Source of the DNA: an uncultured Eubacterium sp.
GTDB taxonomy: Bacteria; Bacillota; Clostridia; Lachnospirales; Lachnospiraceae
Assembly (NCBI GenBank): GCA_900551945.1
Contig: URYE01000012.1
Location: forward strand, 1-47,949
DNA: 47,949 nucleotides
Direction of reading: 5' to 3'
Shown: positions 28,520 through 36,061 of the stretch, in pieces
Position numbering within the stretch: position 1 is the first letter of the stretch
Layout: each line of letters opens with the position of its first letter
Translations under genes and position numbers: made by a program
The notes under the pieces: model-generated
What the model was told of the DNA's origin: nothing
Seen by the model: only the letters and a program-made list of their open reading frames with translations
The model's database searches: none

Positions 28520-28793
28520 TTAAACTATTTTTTTCTTTCTCAAATACACCATATACAACAGACACAATACAAGCTGTAAAATAGACGACATCGGTGTTGC
28601 AAGACCTATATCAAATAATGTCGCATTACTTCTTAGACTCATCAAATATGAAACTGGCACTCTTACGCCAAATGCCCCTATAATTCCCTGCACCATACAT
28701 AGCCTGCAAAAACAACGCCATAAGCACCGGCATTGCAAAAACTATTAACGATTTCATTATTTTTCCTTCTGTAAATGTTGTACTATTTTCCAA
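28520..28793 (-). pseudogene. Relic of a MATE family efflux transporter (internal deletion)
   Basis: The 5' part, from a TTG at 28793 with AAAGGA upstream, reads LENSTTFTEGKIMKSL and VFAMPVLMALFLQAMYGA, the N-terminus of a MATE transporter. After a breakpoint near 28695-28705 the frame shifts and continues as QGIIGAFGVRVPVSYLM, then LFDIGLATPMSSILQ to a stop at 28520, which is the MATE C-terminus. About 350 central residues are missing, and the two ends are out of frame. It was probably a multidrug or metabolite/cation antiporter. Its promoter and leader attenuator remain (28881-28996). Confidence 0.8.
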
Positions 28794-28880
28794 TTTTAAA
28801 TTTCCTTTCTAAGTGTATTTTTATTTTATATTTTCAACATTTTCAGTAATCCATCACAAGTCTTAATGCTTAAAAACAAA

Positions 28881-28931
28881 AAAGACCAGATAAGCAACAG
28901 GCATTTCAGCCTGTCATCTTATCCAGTCTTT
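28881..28931 (-). terminator. Strong terminator that overlaps the leader peptide gene (attenuator)
   Basis: On the minus strand AAAGACTGGATAAG...GACAGGC pairs with GCCTGTTGCTTATCTGGTCTTT over about 21 pairs and ends in T6. The 5' arm is made of the last codons of the leader peptide. A ribosome held on the leader would therefore break the stem and permit read-through to the transporter relic. It can also serve as terminator for the kinase gene upstream. Confidence 0.8.
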
Positions 28932-28944
28932 GCTTCTCGAACAT
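28906..28944 (-). CDS. Putative 12-residue leader peptide
   Basis: The small frame encodes MFEKQRLDKMTG. It has an excellent GGAGGG Shine-Dalgarno at 28948-28953, although the spacing to the ATG is short (3-4 bases). It begins about 24 bases downstream of a consensus promoter and its 3' half forms one arm of the terminator stem. This is the arrangement of ribosome-stalling leaders ahead of drug-resistance genes. The peptide is not recognised; its translation is inference. Confidence 0.5.
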   Translation of the reverse strand: MFEKQRLDKMTG

Positions 28945-28967
28945 TAACCCTCCGATGAATGTTCCAC

Positions 28968-28996
28968 ATTATAATATATAAAAATGCTTATGTCAA
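28968..28996 (-). promoter_or_regulatory. Consensus sigma-A promoter for the attenuated MATE relic
   Basis: A perfect TTGACA (28991-28996) and a perfect TATAAT (28968-28973) on the minus strand are separated by exactly 17 bases. It starts 4 bases after the kinase stop codon and drives the leader peptide and attenuator. It is the best promoter match in the window. Confidence 0.9.
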
Positions 28997-29000
28997 GAAA

Positions 29001-30413
29001 CTATTTTTGTGGAAGTACCACCTTAAAGGTACTCCCAACGCCCTCCTCACTTTCAACACTCACTTCGCCACCATGCGCTAACACAATGGCTTTTACAATT
29101 GCAAGTCCTATTCCCGCTCCGCCTGTTGTTCTATTTCTGGACTTGTCTGTTCTATAAAATCGCTCAAATATAAACGGCAAGTCGCTTTCATTTATTCCAA
29201 TTCCATTGTCCTTAACGGATATTGCCACAAAGTCTTTGTTATCCACCACATCAACATTAATACAACCGCCATTTTGCGTATACTTTATTGCATTAGATAT
29301 AAGATTAGCCATCACTTGATAAAGTCTGTTTCTATCTGCCATTAGACTCACATGGTCTGCATTTACTGTACATGAGATTTGTTTACTTTCTAACTTTGCT
29401 TTAAAAGCTTGTATTACACTTTCGCAAAGCTCTTTTACATCAACACTTGTTCTTTCAAGCACTAGCTTTTCATTTTCAATCTGCCTTAACTTTTCAAGGT
29501 CACTTATGATATCTGTAATTCGCAGTAACTCATTGTAACAGCTTTCAAGCCTTGCATTATCTGGCTCTAGCGCACCTTCAACCATAGCTTCTATATTAGC
29601 TGACACATTTGCTACGGGTGTCCTAAGCTCGTGTGCTACATCTGATGTAAGACGTTTTCTTATATTTTCCTGCTCATTTAACATATATGACATGTGATTA
29701 ACGGCTTGTACAAGCTGTGCTATTTCCGTTGTATCCTCATTTGTATCTATCTTTTTATTATAGTTACCATTAGAAATCTCTTTTGTAATATTAGTTACAC
29801 TTACAACGGGGACTGATATTTTTTTTGCAAATATTATTCCTGCAAATACTGCACCTATAACCGCAATCACACCTACAACGGCAATTATTGCATTTAACAC
29901 CTTAAGAAAATGAAAGTCATTGTCATTAAAATAGTATGGGCCATAATAACTCACATCAAGATATCCTACAAGCTCTCCATTTTGCCACAATTCATAGTTA
30001 TGTGTAGAAAATTCACCATCTAAACTAGGTCGGCTTTCTTTCATACGACTGCTTATATTTTGCATTGTCTTATGACAAAGTGTCATGTCATGGTTACTTG
30101 CGTCCCAAATAATCTCTTTATTATTATCATAAAGCTTTATAATATAGCCATTATTTAACGCATACATTCCAAAGCCATGAATATAGTCAATATTCCATTC
30201 CTTTGTTTCACTGTTATATTGTGGCTCAATTGATAACGGCATTTCATCGGAAAAGCTTTTTTGTTTTTCTGCTACATACTCCTCAAACTGCTTATTTATC
30301 AATATATTTGCACTAAGTGTTATTAAAATCACCGTAACAAATGCAATAAATGCAAAGCCTACTGACAATTTTGTACTTAATTTACTCTTAAATTTACTTT
30401 TTAATGTATTCAT
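29001..30413 (-). CDS. Sensor histidine kinase (BaeS-like)
   Basis: The 470-residue membrane kinase has transmembrane segments at about 20-40 and 173-196 around an extracellular sensor of about 130 residues. A HAMP region (198-250) follows, then the HisKA box DVAHELRTPVANV with phosphoacceptor H261. The HATPase boxes are NLISNAIKYT, DNGIGI, FERFYR and GGAGIGLAIVKAI. Its start overlaps the stop of the OmpR-type regulator gene by ATGA, so the pair is translationally coupled. Signal unknown; adjacency to the MATE relic is suggestive only. Confidence 0.92.
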   Translation of the reverse strand: MNTLKSKFKSKLSTKLSVGFAFIAFVTVILITLSANILINKQFEEYVAEKQKSFSDEMPLSIEPQYNSETKEWNIDYIHGFGMYALNNGYIIKLYDNNKEIIWDASNHDMTLCHKTMQNISSRMKESRPSLDGEFSTHNYELWQNGELVGYLDVSYYGPYYFNDNDFHFLKVLNAIIAVVGVIAVIGAVFAGIIFAKKISVPVVSVTNITKEISNGNYNKKIDTNEDTTEIAQLVQAVNHMSYMLNEQENIRKRLTSDVAHELRTPVANVSANIEAMVEGALEPDNARLESCYNELLRITDIISDLEKLRQIENEKLVLERTSVDVKELCESVIQAFKAKLESKQISCTVNADHVSLMADRNRLYQVMANLISNAIKYTQNGGCINVDVVDNKDFVAISVKDNGIGINESDLPFIFERFYRTDKSRNRTTGGAGIGLAIVKAIVLAHGGEVSVESEEGVGSTFKVVLPQK

Positions 30414-31108
30414 TGTTTGCTATCACCAAACCTATACCCCATTCCATGTATTGTGCATATATACTTTGGTTTTTTAGGGTCATCTTCTATCTTTTTTCTA
30501 AGGTTCTTAATATGTGTGTCTATTACCCTATCATATCCGTCAAAATCAATATCAAACACCTGTTCAATCAGCTCATCTCTTGTGAATACTTTGTTAGGAT
30601 ATTTTGAAAATAGTGATAAAAGCTTCCACTCTATAGGCGTAAGTGATATTTCTTGCCCTGCCTTTTTTACCTTGACAAGCTCATAGTCAATAACAAGGTC
30701 GGAATTATTCCAAGCCTGCACATTAGCTAACTGTCCTAAGTCCTTTAAAGAACGCCTTGACACCGCTTGTATTCTTGCGTAGAGATTTTTAAGGCTAAAT
30801 GGTTTCGTTATATAATCGTCTGCGCCAATACTCAAGCCATTAATCATATCCTCCTCCATCGTCTTTGCCGTAAGCATAATTATAGGCACTCTTGACTGAC
30901 TACGCACTATACTGCAAATCTCCTCCCCCGACATATCAGGAAGCATAAGGTCTAATATTATAAATGAAATCTCTTGCTCTTTTAATATCCTAAGTCCATC
31001 ATTTCCCGTATTCGCCGTAAAAACATTAAACCCATGTTTTTTCAAATACGAACTTATAGCTTCACAAATCATCAATTCATCATCAATCACAAGTATATTC
31101 TCCACCAC
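30410..31108 (-). CDS. OmpR/PhoB family response regulator
   Basis: The 232-residue regulator has a receiver domain with acidic pocket DD (9-10), phosphoacceptor D53 (ILDLMLPD) and conserved Lys in ITKPF. The winged-helix output domain ends KYICTIHGMGYRFG. It starts with GTG after GGAGTAGG. It overlaps the kinase gene by 4 bases and should be its partner. Confidence 0.92.
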   Translation of the reverse strand: MVENILVIDDELMICEAISSYLKKHGFNVFTANTGNDGLRILKEQEISFIILDLMLPDMSGEEICSIVRSQSRVPIIMLTAKTMEEDMINGLSIGADDYITKPFSLKNLYARIQAVSRRSLKDLGQLANVQAWNNSDLVIDYELVKVKKAGQEISLTPIEWKLLSLFSKYPNKVFTRDELIEQVFDIDFDGYDRVIDTHIKNLRKKIEDDPKKPKYICTIHGMGYRFGDSKQ

Positions 31109-31285
31109 AACCTACTCCATTCCAACTCAACTCACTTTAACTTAATTAAATTTCTGTCATTACAGTCATAACCTGCCTGCTACCAACAATCCCTTTAACT
31201 CACTTCATCTTAATTATATATTTATGGGCTTTTCTAGCTGTCGAACTCCCGTTAATTAAGTTTTTGCATTATAGAAACTTTTGAT

Positions 31286-31438
31286 AAGATATAAATAGTA
31301 TATAAACTAAATGAACCATTAAAAGAACCGACAGTAATATTTGTGTGACAACAGCGAACAATCTTGTTCGATGATGGCATACAAATATTACTGGTTGTAC
31401 TTTTACTGGTGTGTGTGTTTATATACTATTTATATCTC
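31286..31438 (+). repeat. Dispersed palindromic element, best-preserved copy
   Basis: The element is 153 bases. Perfect 20-base outer arms lie at 31288-31307 and 31417-31436, with terminal AAGATA/TATCTC. Inner arms are AGTAATATTTGTGTG and CATACAAATATTACT. The centre holds a small GCGAACAA/TTGTTCG palindrome flanked by unlike but conserved ACAACA and ATGATGG segments. It fills most of the 370-bp gap between the response regulator and the DUF2318 gene, where nothing else was seen. Confidence 0.88.
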
Positions 31439-31478
31439 TTAACCAACACAATGCAAAAACTTAATTTTCTCTCTCATC

Positions 31479-32090
31479 TTAATACTTTGTCTTCCAATTT
31501 GCAAAAATTTTCTCTGACTTTTGTAGGAAATCATAGCCAATTTCAATAGTATCTTCTGTGAATGTCTTATCTTCTTCAAATATTGGTGATGGATTACAAC
31601 CACCCGACTGCACTTCTATCTGATTAACCGTAAAACGATTGCCACAATTTTGACAAACTAATTGATTTCCCTTCTGCACATAATCCCCCCTACCAGAGCT
31701 GTAACAAACTTGACATGTGTTAAATGCTGTTCTTATCTTTCCTGTTTCGTCTTTTATGGCAATAACTTCCATTCGTGTACCGTCAACTTCTATAGGATAA
31801 AATGTCGCTGTTGACGAAACTTCATTTACCGGAATAACAAGGCTTTCCCCTGCCGAAATAGTTTGAACATTACTATCACCTTGAGAAGCTGTGCTATTTT
31901 GACTTGTAGTAGTTGAACCGTTCACCTGTGTAGTAACATTATCACTATCATTTGACGAATTACCTTTCTTTTGCACCACAAATACTACTGCCACAGCTAC
32001 ACAAAGTAACGCAGCAATTATAATTATAAAACTATTGCTCTTTTTATTTTGTTGCTTAACTTTTCCTTGATGATTACTATTCTTACTCAT
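31479..32090 (-). CDS. DUF2318 domain membrane-anchored protein
   Basis: The protein is 203 residues from the ATG at 32090 (GGTGGA 7 bp upstream; an earlier ATG at 32132 lacks a site). It has one membrane anchor (20-39), a Ser/Thr/Asn linker, and the DUF2318 domain with CQVCY (C126, C129), CQNCG (C146, C149) and GGCNPSP (C165). The cysteines suggest a metal or Fe-S site outside the membrane. DUF2318 proteins occur with iron and copper uptake systems. It follows the TauE/SafE fusion gene by 73 bp, so a joint metal-handling role is likely. Confidence 0.83.
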   Translation of the reverse strand: MSKNSNHQGKVKQQNKKSNSFIIIIAALLCVAVAVVFVVQKKGNSSNDSDNVTTQVNGSTTTSQNSTASQGDSNVQTISAGESLVIPVNEVSSTATFYPIEVDGTRMEVIAIKDETGKIRTAFNTCQVCYSSGRGDYVQKGNQLVCQNCGNRFTVNQIEVQSGGCNPSPIFEEDKTFTEDTIEIGYDFLQKSEKIFANWKTKY

Positions 32091-32163
32091 TAACCTATCC
32101 ACCTTATTACAAAGATTCAAATAAATATCCACAACTTATAAGTTCATAAATCGTTATTATTTT

Positions 32164-33759
32164 CTAGTTGACATTAATTTTTCCTGTTATCATTCCCATC
32201 CAGCATGAATACTGTATACTTCCTGTTTCTTTTGGAATAAATTCAATCACATTTTCACCTTTCTTAAATTCATACTCAATGTTATATTCCTTTAAAAGCA
32301 TTTTATAATTGCAACCGTTAATCGTACCATCATAAGCATTGATTATCCATTTTACGGGAACGCCTTTTTTTACAGTAATGTCGGGATATTTTCCAGACAA
32401 CAGGTTAGTAGTTACAACTTGAACTCCGTCAATAATCTCAGCCTTTACATCACTATTTGAGCTATTGCTATCCGAATAAATTCCCATACAATGAAATAAG
32501 TGTATACATATATATATTGAAACTGCTAATATAACAGCACTATTTTTCAACTTCACACGACTATGCGTCTTGTTGTATACAATATCCATAATGACACCAG
32601 CCACACTAAGCAACACAATAACGACCATCAAACTATCAGAAAAAAATAATCCCGAAAGACTTCCGCCTTGTGATATCATGGCATAACCAAAAATAACGAC
32701 AAGTACTGCACCAACTTGTGTTACAGCTTTGAAAAATTTTTTTCCAAGAAATGTTACTATCATGCCAAATGTAAGCATTAACGGCACTGTTCCAAGACTA
32801 AACATAAACATAGATAATGCTCCGGAAAATGGATTAGCTGACGCTAGTGCAACGAATTGAACGGATTGGAGTGGTCCACAGGGCATTAATCCATTTAAAA
32901 GCCCGATTAAAAATGGAGTTTTATTTTTTAACTTTATTTTATTAATCTTAGTTGCAAATATTTTAGGAAAATGTATTGATATTTTCCTAAGCCACGGAAA
33001 TATCTGAAGCATATTTATCCCCATGATTACCATAAATACGCCTGCTAATATTTTTAATACGCCTTGAAATATAAACGATACGCCAGAATAACTGCTCTGA
33101 CCGATAATCATTCCAAAAGTTCCAAGAATTGCGCCAATTGCCGTATAGGATACAACTCGACCACAATTATACATAATTGTAGGATATAACTTCTTTTTGC
33201 CTTTAGTTTTTTTATCACTTGATAATTTAGTATGTGATATACTTTGCGAAAGATTAATACCACCACACATTACAATACAATGCACCGAGGTTGCAAGACC
33301 TATCACAAACATCATTCCATACCCGGCTTGTGTGTCAGCAAGCTTTGAGGGAACTAATACATTTAAAAGACCTAACATTTCAAGAAGCATATAGGAAGCC
33401 GCTATTACTATAAGTATTCCAATAACCCTTACTATATCAACTGTACGCTTACTTCTTACTACTTCATAACCTAGTTTATGAATTATATTTGCTATTTCCT
33501 TTATTGCAATAAGCTCACTGTCAAATGTTACTATAGCTTTTGATGTGCTATAACTTACATCAGCTTCAATAACACCATCCGTATTTTCTAAGCTCTGCCG
33601 AATTTTATTTTCACAATTAATACAAGTCATACCACCAATCATAAAAACCACATTTTGCAAATTTGTAAAATTATCACAACTGTCGCTATGTTCTTGTGCA
33701 AGTGAAAGCTTTGGCTCATCGTTCTTATTTATTGCAATATGCTTTTTTTGAATACTCAT
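32164..33759 (-). CDS. HMA - sulfite exporter TauE/SafE-like - cupredoxin-like fusion protein
   Basis: The protein is 531 residues from the ATG at 33759 (GGAG 6 bp upstream). An N-terminal heavy-metal-associated domain has GGMTCINC (C46, C49). The membrane core is of the TauE/SafE 'urease accessory-like' COG2836 type, with about seven helices and motifs MCGGINLSQS and GLLNGLMPCGPLQ. A C-terminal cupredoxin-like domain (about 445-531) ends ETGSIQYSCWMGMITGKINV with Cys and Met ligands. The layout matches copper/heavy-metal transporters found beside cytochrome or metal genes. Direction and metal are inferred. Confidence 0.85.
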   Translation of the reverse strand: MSIQKKHIAINKNDEPKLSLAQEHSDSCDNFTNLQNVVFMIGGMTCINCENKIRQSLENTDGVIEADVSYSTSKAIVTFDSELIAIKEIANIIHKLGYEVVRSKRTVDIVRVIGILIVIAASYMLLEMLGLLNVLVPSKLADTQAGYGMMFVIGLATSVHCIVMCGGINLSQSISHTKLSSDKKTKGKKKLYPTIMYNCGRVVSYTAIGAILGTFGMIIGQSSYSGVSFIFQGVLKILAGVFMVIMGINMLQIFPWLRKISIHFPKIFATKINKIKLKNKTPFLIGLLNGLMPCGPLQSVQFVALASANPFSGALSMFMFSLGTVPLMLTFGMIVTFLGKKFFKAVTQVGAVLVVIFGYAMISQGGSLSGLFFSDSLMVVIVLLSVAGVIMDIVYNKTHSRVKLKNSAVILAVSIYICIHLFHCMGIYSDSNSSNSDVKAEIIDGVQVVTTNLLSGKYPDITVKKGVPVKWIINAYDGTINGCNYKMLLKEYNIEYEFKKGENVIEFIPKETGSIQYSCWMGMITGKINVN

Positions 33760-33876
33760 AACACACTCCATTCTTGTCAAAGTATTTTTTAATCAAGCAG
33801 CTATTCGCCTTGATAATGTCAATATATCAGCAATATTTGTGATTTTTATGTGGTTTTACTATTTTCAGACAAAAAA

Positions 33877-33912
33877 ACAAAGACCATACATCTTACAACG
33901 TATAGTCTTTGT
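33877..33912 (-). terminator. Rho-independent terminator of the beta-glucuronidase gene
   Basis: ACAAAGACCATAC pairs with GTATAGTCTTTGT (one wobble) and is followed on the minus strand by T7. It lies about 80 bases after the uidA-like stop. Confidence 0.88.
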
Positions 33913-33990
33913 CTTATATGAGTAGTCTTACAGCCTTTTTTAATGGCAAATATGCCTACAATATATTATACATAATATACTAATAGTATA

Positions 33991-35820
33991 TTATTTCTTA
34001 TAGTCAAATTCCGGAATGTTATTCCATCTGTTACGGAAGTAGTGAGCTACCATCTTAGGCTTTCTATCTCTTGTGAATAAGCCTTTCTTGTTGCCTTGAA
34101 CTCTAAGTAAGCTCTGGCTTGTAGCAAAGTCTGCGAAGTTCCATGCCTGCTCGCCTACAACAAAATCAAATTCATCAAATACTTTGTTGTTCATTTCATA
34201 ATATTCAACTTGATATTCTTCTGTATACATAACAGATGTTGTATCATGGAAGCCACTAACTGTGTCTGCACCATATTCTGTAAACATAACTGGCTTGCCA
34301 AGAGTTCCCCACTTTTCAAGTTCTGCACGAAGTGCCTGTTCTGACTTATCAAGGTCTGGGCCACCAAAGTACCAACCATAATAACGGTTAAGACAGATAA
34401 CATCACTTAACTTTGATGAACAATCTGTTTCAGGGCTTGTTCCTGCCTGAACACTTACTAATGTACATGGACGGTTCTGTGGGTCAAGCTCTCTTGCAAG
34501 GTCGTATAATGGCTTGAAGTAATCGTAAGCACCCTCACCTGATGAGTCTGGCTCGTTTGCAATACTCCACATAACAACACAAGCATGGTTCTTATCTCTT
34601 GAAATCAAATCACGAATAACATCTTTATGATGGTCTTGTGTCTGAACGCCATGTTCCTTATCAAATGTACCAACCTTCTGACCGTTAAAGTTAGCACCAC
34701 CACCGAATGTAAGATTTACACCAACTGCTGTTGTTTCATCAATAACAACGATACCTTCTTCATCACAAAGTCTCATCATTTCTTCACTATATGGATAATG
34801 ACTTGTTCTAAAGCTGTTAGCATGTTGCCACTTCATAATAGAAATATCCTTTGTATTCATTGGAAGATTAATTCCACGACCGTTAGGGAATGTATCTTCA
34901 TGCTTTCCATAACCCTTAAAGTAGAATGGTTTTTCATTGATTAAGAACTTAACACCATCTACTCTTACACTTCTTACACCATAAGGAAGTGTGTATACAT
35001 CTTCTCCTGCTATAACCTTTATCTGATAAAGATAAGCATTTAATGGCTGCCATAACTTAACATCATCAATTTTAATTTTTCCTGTAACGCCTTCACTTTC
35101 TACAATCTTATTACCCTCTGCGTCAAATACTTCAACTTTACAAGCTGTATTGTCTTTAGCTTCTCCTAAAATATCAACACTGTAATCAAGTACTGCTGAT
35201 GTTGCACTAAAATCAATATCAGATACTACTGTAATATCATCAATATATGTCTTTGGTGTTGTATATATCTTAACTGGTCTTGTAATTCCACAGTAGTTAA
35301 AGAAGTCAAAGTTAGGGTTATTCTGTGGCTTATCAGAACCACCTTCTCCCATACCTCCCATCATACCACTCATCATGTTAGCCTTGCCACCAACCGGAAG
35401 TGTAGTATAATCAATAACATTATTTACTGCGATTGTAAGAAGATTGTCGCCATCTTCCAATACATCATTTAATTCAACTTCAAATGGAAGGAAACCACCC
35501 TTGTGTTCACAAATTAACTTTCCATTGAGATAAATCTTTGCGTAATGTGTTACTGCTGCACAACGAAGTACTATTCTTTGACACTTTACATATGAAGGTA
35601 TTGATACATTTCTTTGATAAAATACCCAACCATAGTGGTCTCTAAAGTCTGCACCTTCCTTTAAATCATTGTAAGAAGCTGGAACTGGCATTGTATCTGC
35701 ATCTTCTAATGGACGCTCATACCATTTTTCATCAAAACCTTTTCCATTATCTAACTTAAAATCCCATACTCCACTTAAATCGCTTAATAATCTTGACTGT
35801 GTTAAAATTGGATATAACAT
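33991..35820 (-). CDS. uidA: Beta-glucuronidase (glycoside hydrolase family 2)
   Basis: The 609-residue protein has the GH2 domains in order: jelly-roll, Ig-like and TIM barrel. The acid/base is E423 (WSIANEPDS), the nucleophile is E515 (MFTEYGADT), and the N-x-K motif (N577, K579 in QGNKKGLFTRD) marks glucuronidases. It releases glucuronic acid from host or plant conjugates in the cytosol. The active-site loop after DETTAVGVNL has the length of the E. coli-like Loop 1 class. Unusual is a Met/Gly-rich stretch at 149-160 in the N-terminal domain. The neighbouring GPH symporter gene upstream supports the substrate. Confidence 0.93.
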   Translation of the reverse strand: MLYPILTQSRLLSDLSGVWDFKLDNGKGFDEKWYERPLEDADTMPVPASYNDLKEGADFRDHYGWVFYQRNVSIPSYVKCQRIVLRCAAVTHYAKIYLNGKLICEHKGGFLPFEVELNDVLEDGDNLLTIAVNNVIDYTTLPVGGKANMMSGMMGGMGEGGSDKPQNNPNFDFFNYCGITRPVKIYTTPKTYIDDITVVSDIDFSATSAVLDYSVDILGEAKDNTACKVEVFDAEGNKIVESEGVTGKIKIDDVKLWQPLNAYLYQIKVIAGEDVYTLPYGVRSVRVDGVKFLINEKPFYFKGYGKHEDTFPNGRGINLPMNTKDISIMKWQHANSFRTSHYPYSEEMMRLCDEEGIVVIDETTAVGVNLTFGGGANFNGQKVGTFDKEHGVQTQDHHKDVIRDLISRDKNHACVVMWSIANEPDSSGEGAYDYFKPLYDLARELDPQNRPCTLVSVQAGTSPETDCSSKLSDVICLNRYYGWYFGGPDLDKSEQALRAELEKWGTLGKPVMFTEYGADTVSGFHDTTSVMYTEEYQVEYYEMNNKVFDEFDFVVGEQAWNFADFATSQSLLRVQGNKKGLFTRDRKPKMVAHYFRNRWNNIPEFDYKK

Positions 35821-35890
35821 ATTAACTCCTCCTACTGAAAAATAAAATTTATTTCTAAATATAACTAATTATCACTTTGATATGGTAAAA

Positions 35891-35926
35891 TTGTTGATAC
35901 CAAAGTGGGGGCTTTGATATCAACAA
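35891..35926 (-). terminator. Hairpin between symporter and beta-glucuronidase genes
   Basis: A 15-bp stem with one mismatch (TTGTTGATACCAAAG with CTTTGATATCAACAA) and a TGGGGG loop is followed on the minus strand by a short T4 run. It is 70 bases before the glucuronidase start. It may be a weak terminator or processing site that sets the ratio of the two gene products. Confidence 0.6.
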
Positions 35927-35974
35927 CTGTCTTGTAACATTTATTTTTAACTTATTAACTTTTAACTTTTTGAT

Positions 35975-36012
35975 TATAGCTACTTTTAAAACTTAATTTA
36001 AAAGTAGCTATA
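35975..36012 (-). terminator. Perfect hairpin after the symporter gene
   Basis: TATAGCTACTTTTAAA at 35975 is a perfect 16-base inverse of TTTAAAAGTAGCTATA ending at 36012. It is 49 bases beyond the symporter stop. It is AT-rich and has a poor T run, so it may act as an mRNA-stabilising hairpin rather than a full stop. Confidence 0.6.
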
Positions 36013-36061
36013 TATTATATATATTAGGATTTGCAATAAATTTAACAAACATATTTTAAAT

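Noticed and set aside
34627..34944. Plus-strand open frame inside the beta-glucuronidase gene
   Set aside because: It lies fully within a well-supported gene, has no ribosome binding site and its Cys/Asn-rich product matches nothing recognisable.
33991..35820. Beta-galactosidase as an alternative for the GH2 enzyme
   Set aside because: The N-x-K motif and the overall close likeness to UidA, plus a GPH symporter next to it, favour beta-glucuronidase.
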